This document shows positions 1-8,393 of a DNA stretch of 64,000 bases, piece by piece (positions within the stretch are counted from its first letter, which is position 1; each line of letters starts with the position of its first letter). The stretch lies in assembly GCA_016719295.1 (NCBI GenBank), contig JADKAF010000001.1, positions 1,116,001-1,180,000 of the forward strand. The letters are read 5' to 3'. Position numbers and translations under genes: made by a program. The DNA comes from Planctomycetota bacterium (GTDB taxonomy: Bacteria; Planctomycetota; UBA1135; JADKAF01). Under the pieces are notes generated by a model that saw nothing but the letters and a program-made list of their open reading frames with translations, made no database searches and was not told the origin of the DNA.

Positions 1-1
1 T

Positions 2-1366
2 GCCGCGAAGACCGATGGCGGTGGGCGATTCACGGTCTTCCTCGGCAGCGAACTTCGAGAGTTCGGACAACCCGACGCGTTGGAGTTCCGCTCCGAGCTC
101 GCGGAACGAGCGCAGGGCGGTGGCACCCTCGAGCTGCGCATCGTGGCTCCGACCTACCCAGAAGCCGGGATCCTCGACCTCGGAGACCTGCAGCTCGCGG
201 AAGGAGATCGAGAGTCCTTGCTCGCCTCGGGCGTCGTGGTCGATGAAGCCGGCCAGCCCCTGGCGAACGTCGCTCTCCAGCTCTGGGACGTCTGGCCACC
301 GAAACAGACCGGTCCGTGGGACGACTGGCGAGCGTTGAGCGAAGAGAGCTTCCAGACGAACGCGGAAGGGAAGTTCGAGATCCGATCGAAGGAGCGGGTC
401 CGCGCACTGCGCATCAACCCGCGATTCGATGGCTACTACGCCGTCAATCCGCTCACCGTCGATCCGGGAACGCGCGATCTCCGCTTGGCCTTGGGGCGCG
501 CGTTTCGCATCTCCGGGCGCGTGCTTCTTCCTGCAGGCACGGAGCGCCTTCGGTGCCTTGTCTACCCTCACGACGGCAAGAACGCCCGAAGTCCCGTCGG
601 ATTGAGCGCAGACGGGTCGTTCCTCACCGAAGCTCTGAAGCCCGGGAGCTACCGCATCGACGTGCTGCTCGACCATGCCGTGATGCACCGAGTCCCGGCA
701 GTGGCCGTTGGTGATCCTGCACAACCGAACGATCCGCGATTGAACCCGCTCGATCTGCGCGATGCCCTTCGGCGCTGGTCCCTCCGCGTGCTGGGCCCCT
801 CGGGCGAGCCCTGGATCTCGCGTTCGATCTACCTCCTGTCGGCGACGCTGAGTCCCATCACTGCGTCTCCCCTGCCCGAAACAGGCGGGCGCTTCCGCGT
901 CTGGCTGCCCCGCGAGATCACGCAGCTGAGGCTCATCGCCGAAGGCACGCAACCCACCAGCCTCACCTGGGCCGAGAATGAGCAAGTCGTGCAACTGACC
1001 GCAGCGAGCACGCATCGGATCCTGATCACGGGCCTCGACGGCGTGCCTTCTGATGTCTCGGTCTCCTTCGGCATCACAGCGCCTGCCTGGGAGGATGCCG
1101 ATCCCGCCGATGTGATCCGCGTGCTGGCGATCGCTCCCGCCAAGTCGGTCCAGAACGGGATGATTCTCGAGCGCGGCATTCCTCTCCCTGGTCGCACCTC
1201 CGTGAGCTTTGGCCTGCGCTCGCTCCTGGCGGATCACTCCGTGGTTCTCCCGCCGGTGGCCCTCGACATCCCCGAGGTGCCCAGCGCGGAGCCGCTGCGC
1301 GTCGCCCCCGCACCGGGCACTCTCGAGAACGCGCTCGCGGAGCTGCGTCGGCGCGCGCAGCGCTGA
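2..1366 (+). CDS. Exported protein with carboxypeptidase-regulatory-like domains (5' partial)
   Basis: The reading frame is open from the first bases of the window, so the start lies upstream; at least 454 residues are present. The protein contains repeated beta-sandwich units of the carboxypeptidase-regulatory/transthyretin-like kind. One starts at GVVVDEAGQPLANVALQLWD and continues through 'TNAEGKFEI'. A second starts at 'RISGRVLLPAG' and includes 'LSADGSFLTEALKPGSYRI'. Such folds are usually adhesive or structural parts of secreted or surface proteins, and no catalytic motif is visible. A 9-bp hairpin follows the stop. The function is unknown. The domain call rests on the recurrent G-x-V-x-x-x-x-G-x-P-L-x-x-V and D-G-x-F pattern and is fairly safe, but the missing N-terminus prevents a statement on export. 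Confidence 0.75.
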   Translation, partial: AAKTDGGGRFTVFLGSELREFGQPDALEFRSELAERAQGGGTLELRIVAPTYPEAGILDLGDLQLAEGDRESLLASGVVVDEAGQPLANVALQLWDVWPPKQTGPWDDWRALSEESFQTNAEGKFEIRSKERVRALRINPRFDGYYAVNPLTVDPGTRDLRLALGRAFRISGRVLLPAGTERLRCLVYPHDGKNARSPVGLSADGSFLTEALKPGSYRIDVLLDHAVMHRVPAVAVGDPAQPNDPRLNPLDLRDALRRWSLRVLGPSGEPWISRSIYLLSATLSPITASPLPETGGRFRVWLPREITQLRLIAEGTQPTSLTWAENEQVVQLTAASTHRILITGLDGVPSDVSVSFGITAPAWEDADPADVIRVLAIAPAKSVQNGMILERGIPLPGRTSVSFGLRSLLADHSVVLPPVALDIPEVPSAEPLRVAPAPGTLENALAELRRRAQR

Positions 1367-1396
1367 GCGTCGCTGTCCGCGACGCGCCTCGAACTC

Positions 1397-1424
1397 TTCG
1401 GCCGGCGCTCCGGAACCGGCCGAA
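1397..1424. terminator. Hairpin after the first gene
   Basis: TTCGGCCGG (1397-1405) and CCGGCCGAA (1416-1424) are perfect 9-bp inverted repeats around a 10-nt loop, 30 bp downstream of the plus-strand stop. There is no clear T-tract, so it is a hairpin-type terminator candidate only. Confidence 0.45.
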
Positions 1425-1447
1425 TCGCGCTAGCTATGTAGCGCGAG

Positions 1448-1470
1448 GAAGTACAACCCGGTTGTACTTC
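1448..1470. terminator. Perfect 10-bp inverted repeat between convergent genes
   Basis: GAAGTACAAC (1448-1457) is followed by CCG and its exact complement GTTGTACTTC (1461-1470). It is notably AT-richer than its surroundings. It lies between the stop of the upstream plus-strand gene and the stop of the minus-strand exonuclease, which fits a bidirectional terminator; an operator is possible but less likely between two gene ends. Confidence 0.45.
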
Positions 1471-1548
1471 GCCCTCCGCTCCCGACCGACTGCCGGTGCC
1501 CACGCCTCGATCCTCGCCGTGATTCGCCCGACCTACGGGCATCGAGGC

Positions 1549-2124
1549 TCAGCGCGGCTCGGCGCTCCCCCCGCGCATCTCCGCCAGCATCGCGAGGAAG
1601 ATCTCCCCCTGCTCGAGCGCGTCGTCGAGCGCGCGATGCGTATGCGGCCGACTCGAGCGCCAGCGCTCCGGCAGGCACATGCGCCGCGCGCGATCGAAGC
1701 TCGAACGCCCGAGCGCCATCGCGAAGCTCTGCACGCAGAGCGCCGCATGGCCGAACGGCGCGCCGTGGCCGAAGCGCTCGAAGTAGTACGACACGAAGGC
1801 GAAGTCGAACGACGCGGGATAGCCCACGAAGATCGCTCGCCCCGGCAGCTCCGCGACCCACGCTGCGAAGCGCGCCATCGCGAGCTCGGGCGCGACGAGG
1901 TCTTCGCGGCAAGCCGCCCAGGCCTCCGGCTGCTCCTGCCACCACGCGACCGTGCGCGGATGCGCGGTCGCTCCCGGCAGCGGCTCCAGGTTCACCGCGA
2001 AGGTGCCGAGCAAGCGCCCGCTCGCGCGATACGCCGCCGCGCCGATGCTGAGCAGGGAATGGAGGCCGGGCACGGGGCCGTCGGCTTCGATGTCGACGCT
2101 GACGTAGGTTTCGCTGCGGGCCAA
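1549..2124 (-). CDS. DEDDh-type 3'-5' exonuclease (DnaQ-like)
   Basis: This is a 191-residue stand-alone exonuclease domain, probably removing nucleotides from 3' ends of DNA or RNA with two metal ions. Exo I is 'VDIEADG' with D11 and E13. Exo II is in 'YPASFDFAF' with D107. Exo III is 'HRALDDAL', fitting H-x-A-x-x-D with H163 and D168, which places it in the DEDDh subgroup with DnaQ, RNase T and oligoribonuclease. No second domain is attached, so its specific substrate cannot be told. It is divergent from the HAD phosphatase gene 139 bp away and convergent with the gene upstream. A separate oligoribonuclease gene is present at 48.9 kb, so this is not the only small DEDDh enzyme in the window. 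Confidence 0.85.
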   Translation of the reverse strand: MARSETYVSVDIEADGPVPGLHSLLSIGAAAYRASGRLLGTFAVNLEPLPGATAHPRTVAWWQEQPEAWAACREDLVAPELAMARFAAWVAELPGRAIFVGYPASFDFAFVSYYFERFGHGAPFGHAALCVQSFAMALGRSSFDRARRMCLPERWRSSRPHTHRALDDALEQGEIFLAMLAEMRGGSAEPR

Positions 2125-2263
2125 GGCAAACTCCGGCGCTCGAGCGCGGCGTTGGCCGCGCTCGCCTCGATGCTACGCCGCCGCGAGGCCGCGCACGACC
2201 GCGCGGATCCGCCGCGCCGAGGCTCTGGCACGCGCGCCGCCGTTCCTCCACCATGCTGCGGCG

Positions 2264-3082
2264 ATGGAACGCCCGAGCTCATCCACTTCCCGCTGTCCCG
2301 CCTGCGGCCTCCCGAGCCAAGTCCTCTGGGTCCACGGCCACGGCCAATGCGAACACTGCGGCACGAACACCGCGCCCTGCTGCGATGGCGCAGCGAACGA
2401 AGCCGTGCCGGCGAGCGCGCCGCCGCGCGCGGTGCTCTTCGACCTCGATGGCACGCTCATCGACTCGCTCGCCGACATCGCTCGCGCGGCGAACCACGTG
2501 CGCGAACGACGGGGGCTCGCGCCGCTGCCGCCGCGCGCGGTCGCGGCCTGCGTGGGCGACGGCGCGACCGAGCTCGTGCGGCGCGTGCTGGAAACGCCGT
2601 ATCTCGACGACCTCGAGCTGCGCGATGAGGTGCGAAGCTACCGCCAGTTCTACGAGGAGCATCCCGTGGTCGAGACGCAGCTCTACCCCGGCATCCGCGA
2701 GCTGATCGAGGACCTGCGCGCCGATGGCCGCGCGCTGGCGGTCGTCACGAACAAGCCCGAGGAGATCTCGCGGCGCATCCTGCGCGCCCTCGAGCTCGAG
2801 CGGCCCTTCGGCGCGCTGATCGGCGGGGACAGCGCGGCGGAGCGGAAGCCCTCGGCGCTGCCGATCCGCCTGGCGCTCGAGCGGATCGGCGCGGAGGCGC
2901 GCGAGGCGTGGATGATCGGCGATGGCGCGCAGGACGTGCGCGCGGCGCGGGCCGCCGGCGTCGTCGCCTGCGCGGTGGGCTGGGGCTTCGGCGATCGCGC
3001 CGCCTTGGCCGAGGCGAAGCCAGAGAGGAGGGTCTCCGACGTCGCCGGGCTGCGGCGCCTGCTCGGGCTCTCTCGGCGTTGA
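2264..3082 (+). CDS. HAD-family phosphatase (phosphoglycolate-phosphatase-like) with N-terminal zinc-ribbon segment
   Basis: This is a 272-residue two-part protein. Residues 1-42 hold six cysteines (C11, C14, C29, C32, C39, C40) around 'VHGHGQC', a treble-cysteine zinc-ribbon-like segment. From about residue 56 follows a complete HAD hydrolase: nucleophile motif 'FDLDGTLIDS' (D60, D62), motif II 'VVTNKPEE', motif III lysine in 'AERKPSALP', and motif IV 'MIGDGAQDVRAARAAG'. The alpha-helical cap between motifs I and II matches the phosphoglycolate phosphatase/Gph group, although substrate cannot be fixed from sequence. The ATG at 2264 gives the fusion; a GTG near 2402 would give the HAD domain alone. 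The zinc-ribbon resembles small free-standing proteins known from other bacteria, so two overlapping products from one frame are conceivable. Confidence 0.85.
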   Translation: MERPSSSTSRCPACGLPSQVLWVHGHGQCEHCGTNTAPCCDGAANEAVPASAPPRAVLFDLDGTLIDSLADIARAANHVRERRGLAPLPPRAVAACVGDGATELVRRVLETPYLDDLELRDEVRSYRQFYEEHPVVETQLYPGIRELIEDLRADGRALAVVTNKPEEISRRILRALELERPFGALIGGDSAAERKPSALPIRLALERIGAEAREAWMIGDGAQDVRAARAAGVVACAVGWGFGDRAALAEAKPERRVSDVAGLRRLLGLSRR

Positions 3083-3131
3083 GTCGAAGAGCCGTTCGCA
3101 ACACTTCCCGCAGCGCAGTAACCTCCTGCGC

Positions 3132-4322
3132 GTGCTCCGCCTCCCTCGAGCCCTCTTCCTCCTCGCTTGCGCCGCGCTCCCCGGCTGCAGTGATCCGCCG
3201 CCGACCGCCCGCGGCGGTCGAGCCGCGCTCCCGCCGCGCCGCGTGGCCCTCGTGCGCGCGCGCAGCGCCGAGTTGCCGCGCATGCTGGCACTCGACGGCA
3301 CGCTCCGCGCCGATGAAGTCTCGACCCTGGGCGCCGTCGTCTCCGGGCGCCTGAAGGAGATGCCGGTCGATCTCGGCACGCGCATCGACGCCGGGGCCAC
3401 GCTCGCGCAGCTCGATCCCGGTCCGTTCCAGCTCCGCTTGGCCCAGGCGCGCGCGGCAGTGAGCGAAGCGCGCTCGATCCTGGGCTTGCCTCTCGAAGGC
3501 GAGGACGACCAGGTCGATGTCGAGGCGACCTCGCTCGTGCGCCAGACGCGCGCGATGCTGCAAGAAGCCCAGGCGAACCTCGAGCGCATGCGTTCGTCGT
3601 TCGATCAAGGGCTGATCGGCGCCAGCGAGTACGAGCCCGCGCTCGCGCAAGCCGAGGTCGCGGCCGGCAAGCACGAGGATGCCCTGGAGACGATGCGCAC
3701 GCGCCTCGCGACACTCGTGCGGCGCCGCGCGGAGCTCGGCGTCGCCGAGCGCGAGCTGCGCGAGACGACGATCGTGGCACCCTTCGGAGGTTCCGTGCTC
3801 GCGCGCCTCGCGGCACCCGGTCAATACCTCACGGCGGGAACGCCGGTGGTCGAGCTGGTGAAGACCGATCCCCTGCGCCTCGTGCTCGAGATCCCCGAGC
3901 GCGAGTCGGCCCTCGTGGCCGTGGGGCAGATCGTGCGCTTCGAGACCGAGGACGCGAGCGGCGAGCACACCGGTCGCGTCGTGCGCTTGGCGCCGGGGCT
4001 CCGCGAAGCGAGCCGCACGCTGCGCCTCGAAGCGGAGGTCTCGAACACGGAACATCGCCTGCGCCCCGGCGCCTTCGTGCGCGCGCGCTTGGAGCTCGCC
4101 AGCGAAGCCTGCGTGCTCGTCCCCGCGAGCGCCGTGCGGCGCTTCGCCGGCGTCGAGAAGGTCGCCGTCTCGCGGGACGGCAAGGCGCAGCTCCTCGTCG
4201 TGCGCAGCGGACGCAGCCTCGGCGACGAGCTCGAGATCCGCTCGGGGTTGGACGCGAATGCCGAGCTCGTGCGCGAGATCGGCGACCTGGTCGAAGGGCA
4301 GCCGCTCGAGCTCGAGCGCTAG
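3132..4322 (+). CDS. RND efflux periplasmic adaptor lipoprotein (HlyD/AcrA family)
   Basis: This is a membrane-fusion protein that links an inner-membrane RND pump to an outer-membrane channel. The GTG at 3132 is chosen because it directly precedes a lipoprotein signal ending in the lipobox ALPGC. The frame is open further upstream but overlaps the HAD gene with unlikely sequence. The barrel-sandwich (lipoyl-like) halves are 'VSGRLKEMPVDLGTRIDAG' and 'IVAPFGGSVLARLAAPGQYL'. An alpha-helical hairpin lies between them (about residues 95-215), and beta-barrel and membrane-proximal domains follow. The length of 396 residues is normal for the family. The pump gene starts 6 bp downstream, so the two form an operon. 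No TolC-like outer-membrane gene is next to them. Confidence 0.9.
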   Translation: MLRLPRALFLLACAALPGCSDPPPTARGGRAALPPRRVALVRARSAELPRMLALDGTLRADEVSTLGAVVSGRLKEMPVDLGTRIDAGATLAQLDPGPFQLRLAQARAAVSEARSILGLPLEGEDDQVDVEATSLVRQTRAMLQEAQANLERMRSSFDQGLIGASEYEPALAQAEVAAGKHEDALETMRTRLATLVRRRAELGVAERELRETTIVAPFGGSVLARLAAPGQYLTAGTPVVELVKTDPLRLVLEIPERESALVAVGQIVRFETEDASGEHTGRVVRLAPGLREASRTLRLEAEVSNTEHRLRPGAFVRARLELASEACVLVPASAVRRFAGVEKVAVSRDGKAQLLVVRSGRSLGDELEIRSGLDANAELVREIGDLVEGQPLELER

Positions 4323-4328
4323 CCGCTC

Positions 4329-7300
4329 ATGCAAAAGCTCGCCGAGATCTGCATCCGCCGGCCGATCGCCGCGACCATGCTCATCTTGAGCCTGGTCGTG
4401 GTCGGCACCTCGAGCTTCTTCCGCCTCGGCGTCGATCGCTTCCCCGCCGTGGACCTGCCCACGGTGATGGTGCGCACCGAGCTTCCGGGCGCGGCTCCCG
4501 AGGAAGTGGAGACGCAGGTCTCGCAGGTGCTGGAAGAGGCGGTGAACACCGCGCCCGGCATCGACGAGCTGCGCTCCGTCTCCGGGAACGGCACCTCGAT
4601 CGTCATCGCGACCTTCGGGTTGGAGCGCGACATCGACGTCGCCGCGCAGGACGTGCGCGATCGCGTGGCCGCGGCGGTGCGGCGCTTGCCGCGCGACGTG
4701 CGCCCTCCCGTCGTGTCGAAGAACGACAACGACGCGACGCCGGTGCTCAGCGTGGCGCTCGCGGGACCGCGCACGCTGCGCGAGCTCAGCGAGTTCGCCG
4801 ACAAGGTCGTGAAGGTGCAGCTCGAGCGCAGCGCGGGCGTCGGCGAGATCTCGCTCGTCGGCGGCGCGCAGCGCGCGATCCGCGTGGAGGTCGATGCCTC
4901 GCGCCTCGCCGCTTACGGGTTGCCGATCACGGCGGTGCGCGACGCGATCGCGCGGCAGAACGCGGAGATCCCGGGCGGCAACATCACGACCGCGCTGCAA
5001 GAGCGCTCGCTGCGCACGCTGGGCCGCTTGCGCACGGCCGCGGAGTTCGAGGACCTGGTCGTGGCCGAGCGCGGCGGAGTCCCCGTCCGCCTCCGCGACG
5101 TGGGCCGCGCGAGCGACGGCGAGTCGGAGGAGCGCTCGTACGCGCGCCTCGACGGAGAGGCGACGGTGGTGCTCGAGGTGCGCCGCCAATCGGGCGCGAA
5201 CACCGTCGCGGTGATCGACGCGGCCAAGGCCGCGCTCGAGCGTGCGCGCGAGCAGCTCCCGCCCGACCTGGAGCTCGTCGTCGTCCGCGATCAGTCCGTG
5301 ACGATCCACGCCGCGCTGGAGGAGATCGAGCTGCACCTCGTGCTCGGCAGCATCCTGGCCTCGCTCGTCGTGCTCGCGTTCCTGCGGAACCTGCGCGCGA
5401 CGCTGATCGCCGCGGTGGCGATCCCGACCTCGGTGATCGCGACCTTCGCGTTCATGGAGGCGCTCGGCTTCACGCTGAACAGCGTGACCATGCTCGCGCT
5501 CGTGCTGATGGTCGGCGTCGTGATCGACGACGCCATCGTCGTGCTGGAGAACATCTTCCGCTTCGTCGAGGAGAAGGGCCTTTCCCCCTTCGAGGCCGCG
5601 CGCGAGGCGACGCGCGAGATCGGGCTCGCGGTGCTCGCGACCACCTTCAGCCTGGTCGTGATCTTCGTCCCGGTCTCGTTCATGTCGAGCATCTCGGGGC
5701 GCTTCCTCTACCAGTTCGGGATCACCGCGGCGATCGCGATCCTCGTGAGCTTGCTGGTCTCGTTCACGCTGACGCCGATGATGGCGGCGCGTTGGCTCCG
5801 GCGCGAGGACGCGCACGCCGGACCGCGCTCGCGGCGCGGACTCTACGCGTTGATCGAGGCGCTCTATCTCCTGCTGCTGCGGCTCGCGCTGCGCTTCCGC
5901 TTCTTGGTGCTGCTGCTCCTGCTCGGGGTCGCCTGGAGCGCCATCCCGCTCTATCGCTGGGTGCGCCAGGACTATCTCCCGAGCAACGTGGACGAAGCGG
6001 AGTTCGAGATCGGCGTCAGCGCGGTCGAGGGGGCGAGCCTCGCCGCCATGCGCCAGGCCACGGACGCGATCGAGCGCGAGATCCAAGCGCATCCCGCGGT
6101 GCGCCATGTGCTCACGACCGGCGGCGGGAGCTTCCTCGCGGCAGTGAACAATGCGCAGCTCTACGTGCGCATCGCGCCGCACGCGGAGCGCACGCCGACC
6201 TTGGCGCGCATCTGGGAGGGACTCCGCGCCGGAGATCCCCTCGCCGCTTGGCGCGACAACTACGCGCAACGCGACGTGATGAACGCGCTGCGCGCGAAGC
6301 TGCGCCGCTTCGAGGACGTGCGGATCTCGATCCGCAATCCGCGCTCGTTCAATCTGGGCGGCGGCAACTGGGACATGGACTTCGTCGTGCGCGGTCCCGA
6401 GCTCGAGCCCTTGGCCGGCTACGCCGAGGAGCTACGCCGCCGCGCCCCCGAGCTCGGCCTCGTCGACGCCGACACGACCTTGAAGCTCGACAAGCCCGAG
6501 CTGCGCGTGCTGATCGATCGCGCGCGCGCGGCCGACCTCGGCGTCGCGAGCGCCGACCTCGCGAGCGCGTTGCGCCTCATGGTCGGCGGCGACGACGAGG
6601 TCTCGCGCTGGCGCGATACGGAGCGCGGCGAGGACTACGACGTCGAGCTGCGCTTGCAGGAGCCCTTCCGCACGGACGAGGAAGGGCTGCGGACACTCCT
6701 CGTGCCGGGAGAAAACGGCGCGCTCGTGCGCCTCGACAACTTGGCGCGGCTCGAGGAGGGCCCGAGCCCCTCGCGCATCGACCGCCTCGATCGCCAGCGC
6801 CAAGCGCGCCTCCGCGCGACCGTGGGTCCCGGCTTCGCGCTCGCCGATCGCATCGAGGCGCTGCGCGCGGAGTCGAAGAAGCTCGGCATGCCGGTCGGCT
6901 ACACCACCGCGGTCTACGGGCGCGGACGCGAGCTCGAGCGCACCTTCGACGAGTTCCTCGTCGCCGTGGCGCTCTCGATCGTGTTCATGTACATGATCCT
7001 CGCCGCGCAGTTCGAGAGCCTGGTCCACCCGTTCACGATCCTGCTCTCGATCCCGCTCACCGTGCCCTTCGCGCTGCTCTCGCTCTGGTACGCCGACGAG
7101 ACGCTCAATCTCTTCTCCGCGCTCGGCATCCTCGTCCTCTTCGGCGTGGTGAAGAAGAACGCGATCCTCCAGATCGACCACATGATCCAGCTCCGCGCGC
7201 GCGGCCTCGAGCGCCGCGAAGCGATCCTGGAAGCGAACCGCGATCGCCTCCGCCCGATCCTGATGACCACGCTCGCCTTCGTGGTCGGCATGCTCCCCTT

Positions 7301-7478
7301 GGCCCTCGGCCATGGCCCCGGCGCCGAGGAGCGCCGCGCGATCGCCGTCGTCGTGATCGGCGGCCAGACCCTCGCCCTCGTCCTCACCCTCCTCGCCACC
7401 CCGGTCGTCTACTCCTACCTCGACGACCTCACCACCCTCCTCCGCCGTCGATCAAATCGGGGTCAGACCCCTTCCTGA
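4329..7478 (+). CDS. RND-family multidrug/metabolite efflux pump (AcrB-like)
   Basis: This 1049-residue inner-membrane proton-driven exporter has two repeats of one plus five membrane helices with large periplasmic loops. The start 'MQKLAEICIRRPIAATML' is the typical amphipathic N-terminus. The proton-relay aspartates are present in TM4 ('GVVIDDAIVVLENI'), and the matching lysine in TM10 is in 'FGVVKKNAIL'. Length agrees with the HAE1/AcrB group. It is separated by only 6 bp from the adaptor gene. The last six codons and stop lie inside the first unit of a palindromic repeat array (from 7445), so the extreme C-terminus 'SNRGQTPS' is derived from the repeat rather than from the pump family. 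Substrate is unknown. Confidence 0.93.
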   Translation: MQKLAEICIRRPIAATMLILSLVVVGTSSFFRLGVDRFPAVDLPTVMVRTELPGAAPEEVETQVSQVLEEAVNTAPGIDELRSVSGNGTSIVIATFGLERDIDVAAQDVRDRVAAAVRRLPRDVRPPVVSKNDNDATPVLSVALAGPRTLRELSEFADKVVKVQLERSAGVGEISLVGGAQRAIRVEVDASRLAAYGLPITAVRDAIARQNAEIPGGNITTALQERSLRTLGRLRTAAEFEDLVVAERGGVPVRLRDVGRASDGESEERSYARLDGEATVVLEVRRQSGANTVAVIDAAKAALERAREQLPPDLELVVVRDQSVTIHAALEEIELHLVLGSILASLVVLAFLRNLRATLIAAVAIPTSVIATFAFMEALGFTLNSVTMLALVLMVGVVIDDAIVVLENIFRFVEEKGLSPFEAAREATREIGLAVLATTFSLVVIFVPVSFMSSISGRFLYQFGITAAIAILVSLLVSFTLTPMMAARWLRREDAHAGPRSRRGLYALIEALYLLLLRLALRFRFLVLLLLLGVAWSAIPLYRWVRQDYLPSNVDEAEFEIGVSAVEGASLAAMRQATDAIEREIQAHPAVRHVLTTGGGSFLAAVNNAQLYVRIAPHAERTPTLARIWEGLRAGDPLAAWRDNYAQRDVMNALRAKLRRFEDVRISIRNPRSFNLGGGNWDMDFVVRGPELEPLAGYAEELRRRAPELGLVDADTTLKLDKPELRVLIDRARAADLGVASADLASALRLMVGGDDEVSRWRDTERGEDYDVELRLQEPFRTDEEGLRTLLVPGENGALVRLDNLARLEEGPSPSRIDRLDRQRQARLRATVGPGFALADRIEALRAESKKLGMPVGYTTAVYGRGRELERTFDEFLVAVALSIVFMYMILAAQFESLVHPFTILLSIPLTVPFALLSLWYADETLNLFSALGILVLFGVVKKNAILQIDHMIQLRARGLERREAILEANRDRLRPILMTTLAFVVGMLPLALGHGPGAEERRAIAVVVIGGQTLALVLTLLATPVVYSYLDDLTTLLRRRSNRGQTPS

Positions 7479-7565
7479 TCGACGGCATCGATCAACGAGG
7501 GGTCTGACCCCTATCTGATCGACGGCATCGATCAGGAAGGGGTCTGACCCCTAAGTGATCGACGG
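7445..7565. repeat. Three tandem nested palindromes, 40-bp period
   Basis: A 13-base palindrome of GGGGTC, one central base and GACCCC occurs at 7459-7471, 7499-7511 and 7539-7551, exactly 40 bp apart. The centre is A in the first and T in the next two. Each core is flanked by a second inverted repeat: CCGTCGATCA (7445-7454) with TGATCGACGG (7476-7485) in unit 1, and shorter CGATCA/TGATCG arms in units 2 and 3 (right arms at 7516-7525 and 7556-7565). The array covers the stop codons of the converging RND pump (7478) and SDR (7551) genes. It looks like a REP/BIME-type element and may serve as a bidirectional terminator. No transposase is adjacent. Confidence 0.85.
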
Positions 7566-8393
7566 GCCGTCGGCGACGTAGAGGTCGTGGAGGGGTTCGA
7601 GGGTGGGGTCGACGGCGTAGCGGCGGAAGTCGTGGACGCCGGCTTCGCGGAGGACCTCTTCGTCGAGGTAGCAGCGGCCGCTCGTGGCGAGCGGGTCGGG
7701 GCGGAGGAAGAGGGCGCGCACGGCCTCCGCGAAGAACGCGGGGCGCCGCGAGCGGCGCATCCACTCCTCGCCGCCGAGCATCTGCACCGCGGCGGTCGCG
7801 ATCGTGCGCGCGGGCCAGAGGGCATGCACGGCGATGCGCTGGGAGCGCAGCTCCTCGGCGAGCCCGCGGACGAGGAGCGAGACGCCGTACTTCGACATCG
7901 TGTAGGCGATGCGGCCCTCGATCCAATGCGCCGCGAGGTCGATCGGCGGCGCGAGGAAGAGCATCTGCGCGCGCGGCGCGCGCTGCAGCGCCGGCAAGCA
8001 GATCTGGCTCAAGGCGAACGCGGCGCGCGCGTTCACCTCGTGCAGGAGATCGAAGCGCCGCAGCGGCGTCTCCGCGAGCGGCGCCAAGTGGATCGCGCCG
8101 GCGTTGTGGATCAAGCCGTCGAGGCGGCCGAAGGTCTCCAGCGTGCGCGCGAGCGCGGCCTCGATCTCGTGCTCCTCGCGCACATCGAGCTTGATCGGCA
8201 GCGCCGTGCCGCCGAGGGCCTCGACGGCGCGCGCCGTCTCGCCGATCGTGCCCTCGAGCTTGGGATGCGGGCGCTCGCTCTTCGCGAGCAAGACCACACG
8301 CGCGCCCTGCGCGGCGAGGTCGAGCGCGATCGCGCGGCCGATGCCCCGCGAAGCTCCGGTGATCCAGATCACCGCGTCGCGAAGCGCGCTCAC
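7551..8393 (-). CDS. Short-chain dehydrogenase/reductase, HSDL2-like
   Basis: This 280-residue NAD(P)-dependent oxidoreductase has the Rossmann motif 'TGASRGIGRAIALDLA', the 'HNAGAI' motif and the catalytic Y-x3-K in 'AYTMSKYG'. The stretch 'AKSERPHPKLEGTIGETA' and the later 'ALWPARTIATAAVQMLGG' closely resemble human hydroxysteroid dehydrogenase-like protein 2 and its bacterial relatives, which act on unknown lipid-related substrates. No SCP2 domain follows here. The GTG start at 8393 overlaps the preceding stop by 4 bases (GTGA), so translation is coupled to the lipoprotein gene upstream. The stop lies in the palindromic repeat array. Likely role: a cytoplasmic reductase in the same operon as two exported phosphatase-fold lipoproteins. 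Confidence 0.88.
   Translation of the reverse strand: MSALRDAVIWITGASRGIGRAIALDLAAQGARVVLLAKSERPHPKLEGTIGETARAVEALGGTALPIKLDVREEHEIEAALARTLETFGRLDGLIHNAGAIHLAPLAETPLRRFDLLHEVNARAAFALSQICLPALQRAPRAQMLFLAPPIDLAAHWIEGRIAYTMSKYGVSLLVRGLAEELRSQRIAVHALWPARTIATAAVQMLGGEEWMRRSRRPAFFAEAVRALFLRPDPLATSGRCYLDEEVLREAGVHDFRRYAVDPTLEPLHDLYVADGPSIT

Noticed and set aside
2745..6269. 1174-codon minus-strand open frame opposite the RND adaptor/pump genes
   Set aside because: It is a composition shadow: repetitive Arg/Glu/His-rich translation with no domain, while the plus strand encodes a full RND pump.
7445..7565. CRISPR array
   Set aside because: Only three units, palindromic cores and no unique spacers; the 40-bp unit is itself repeated.
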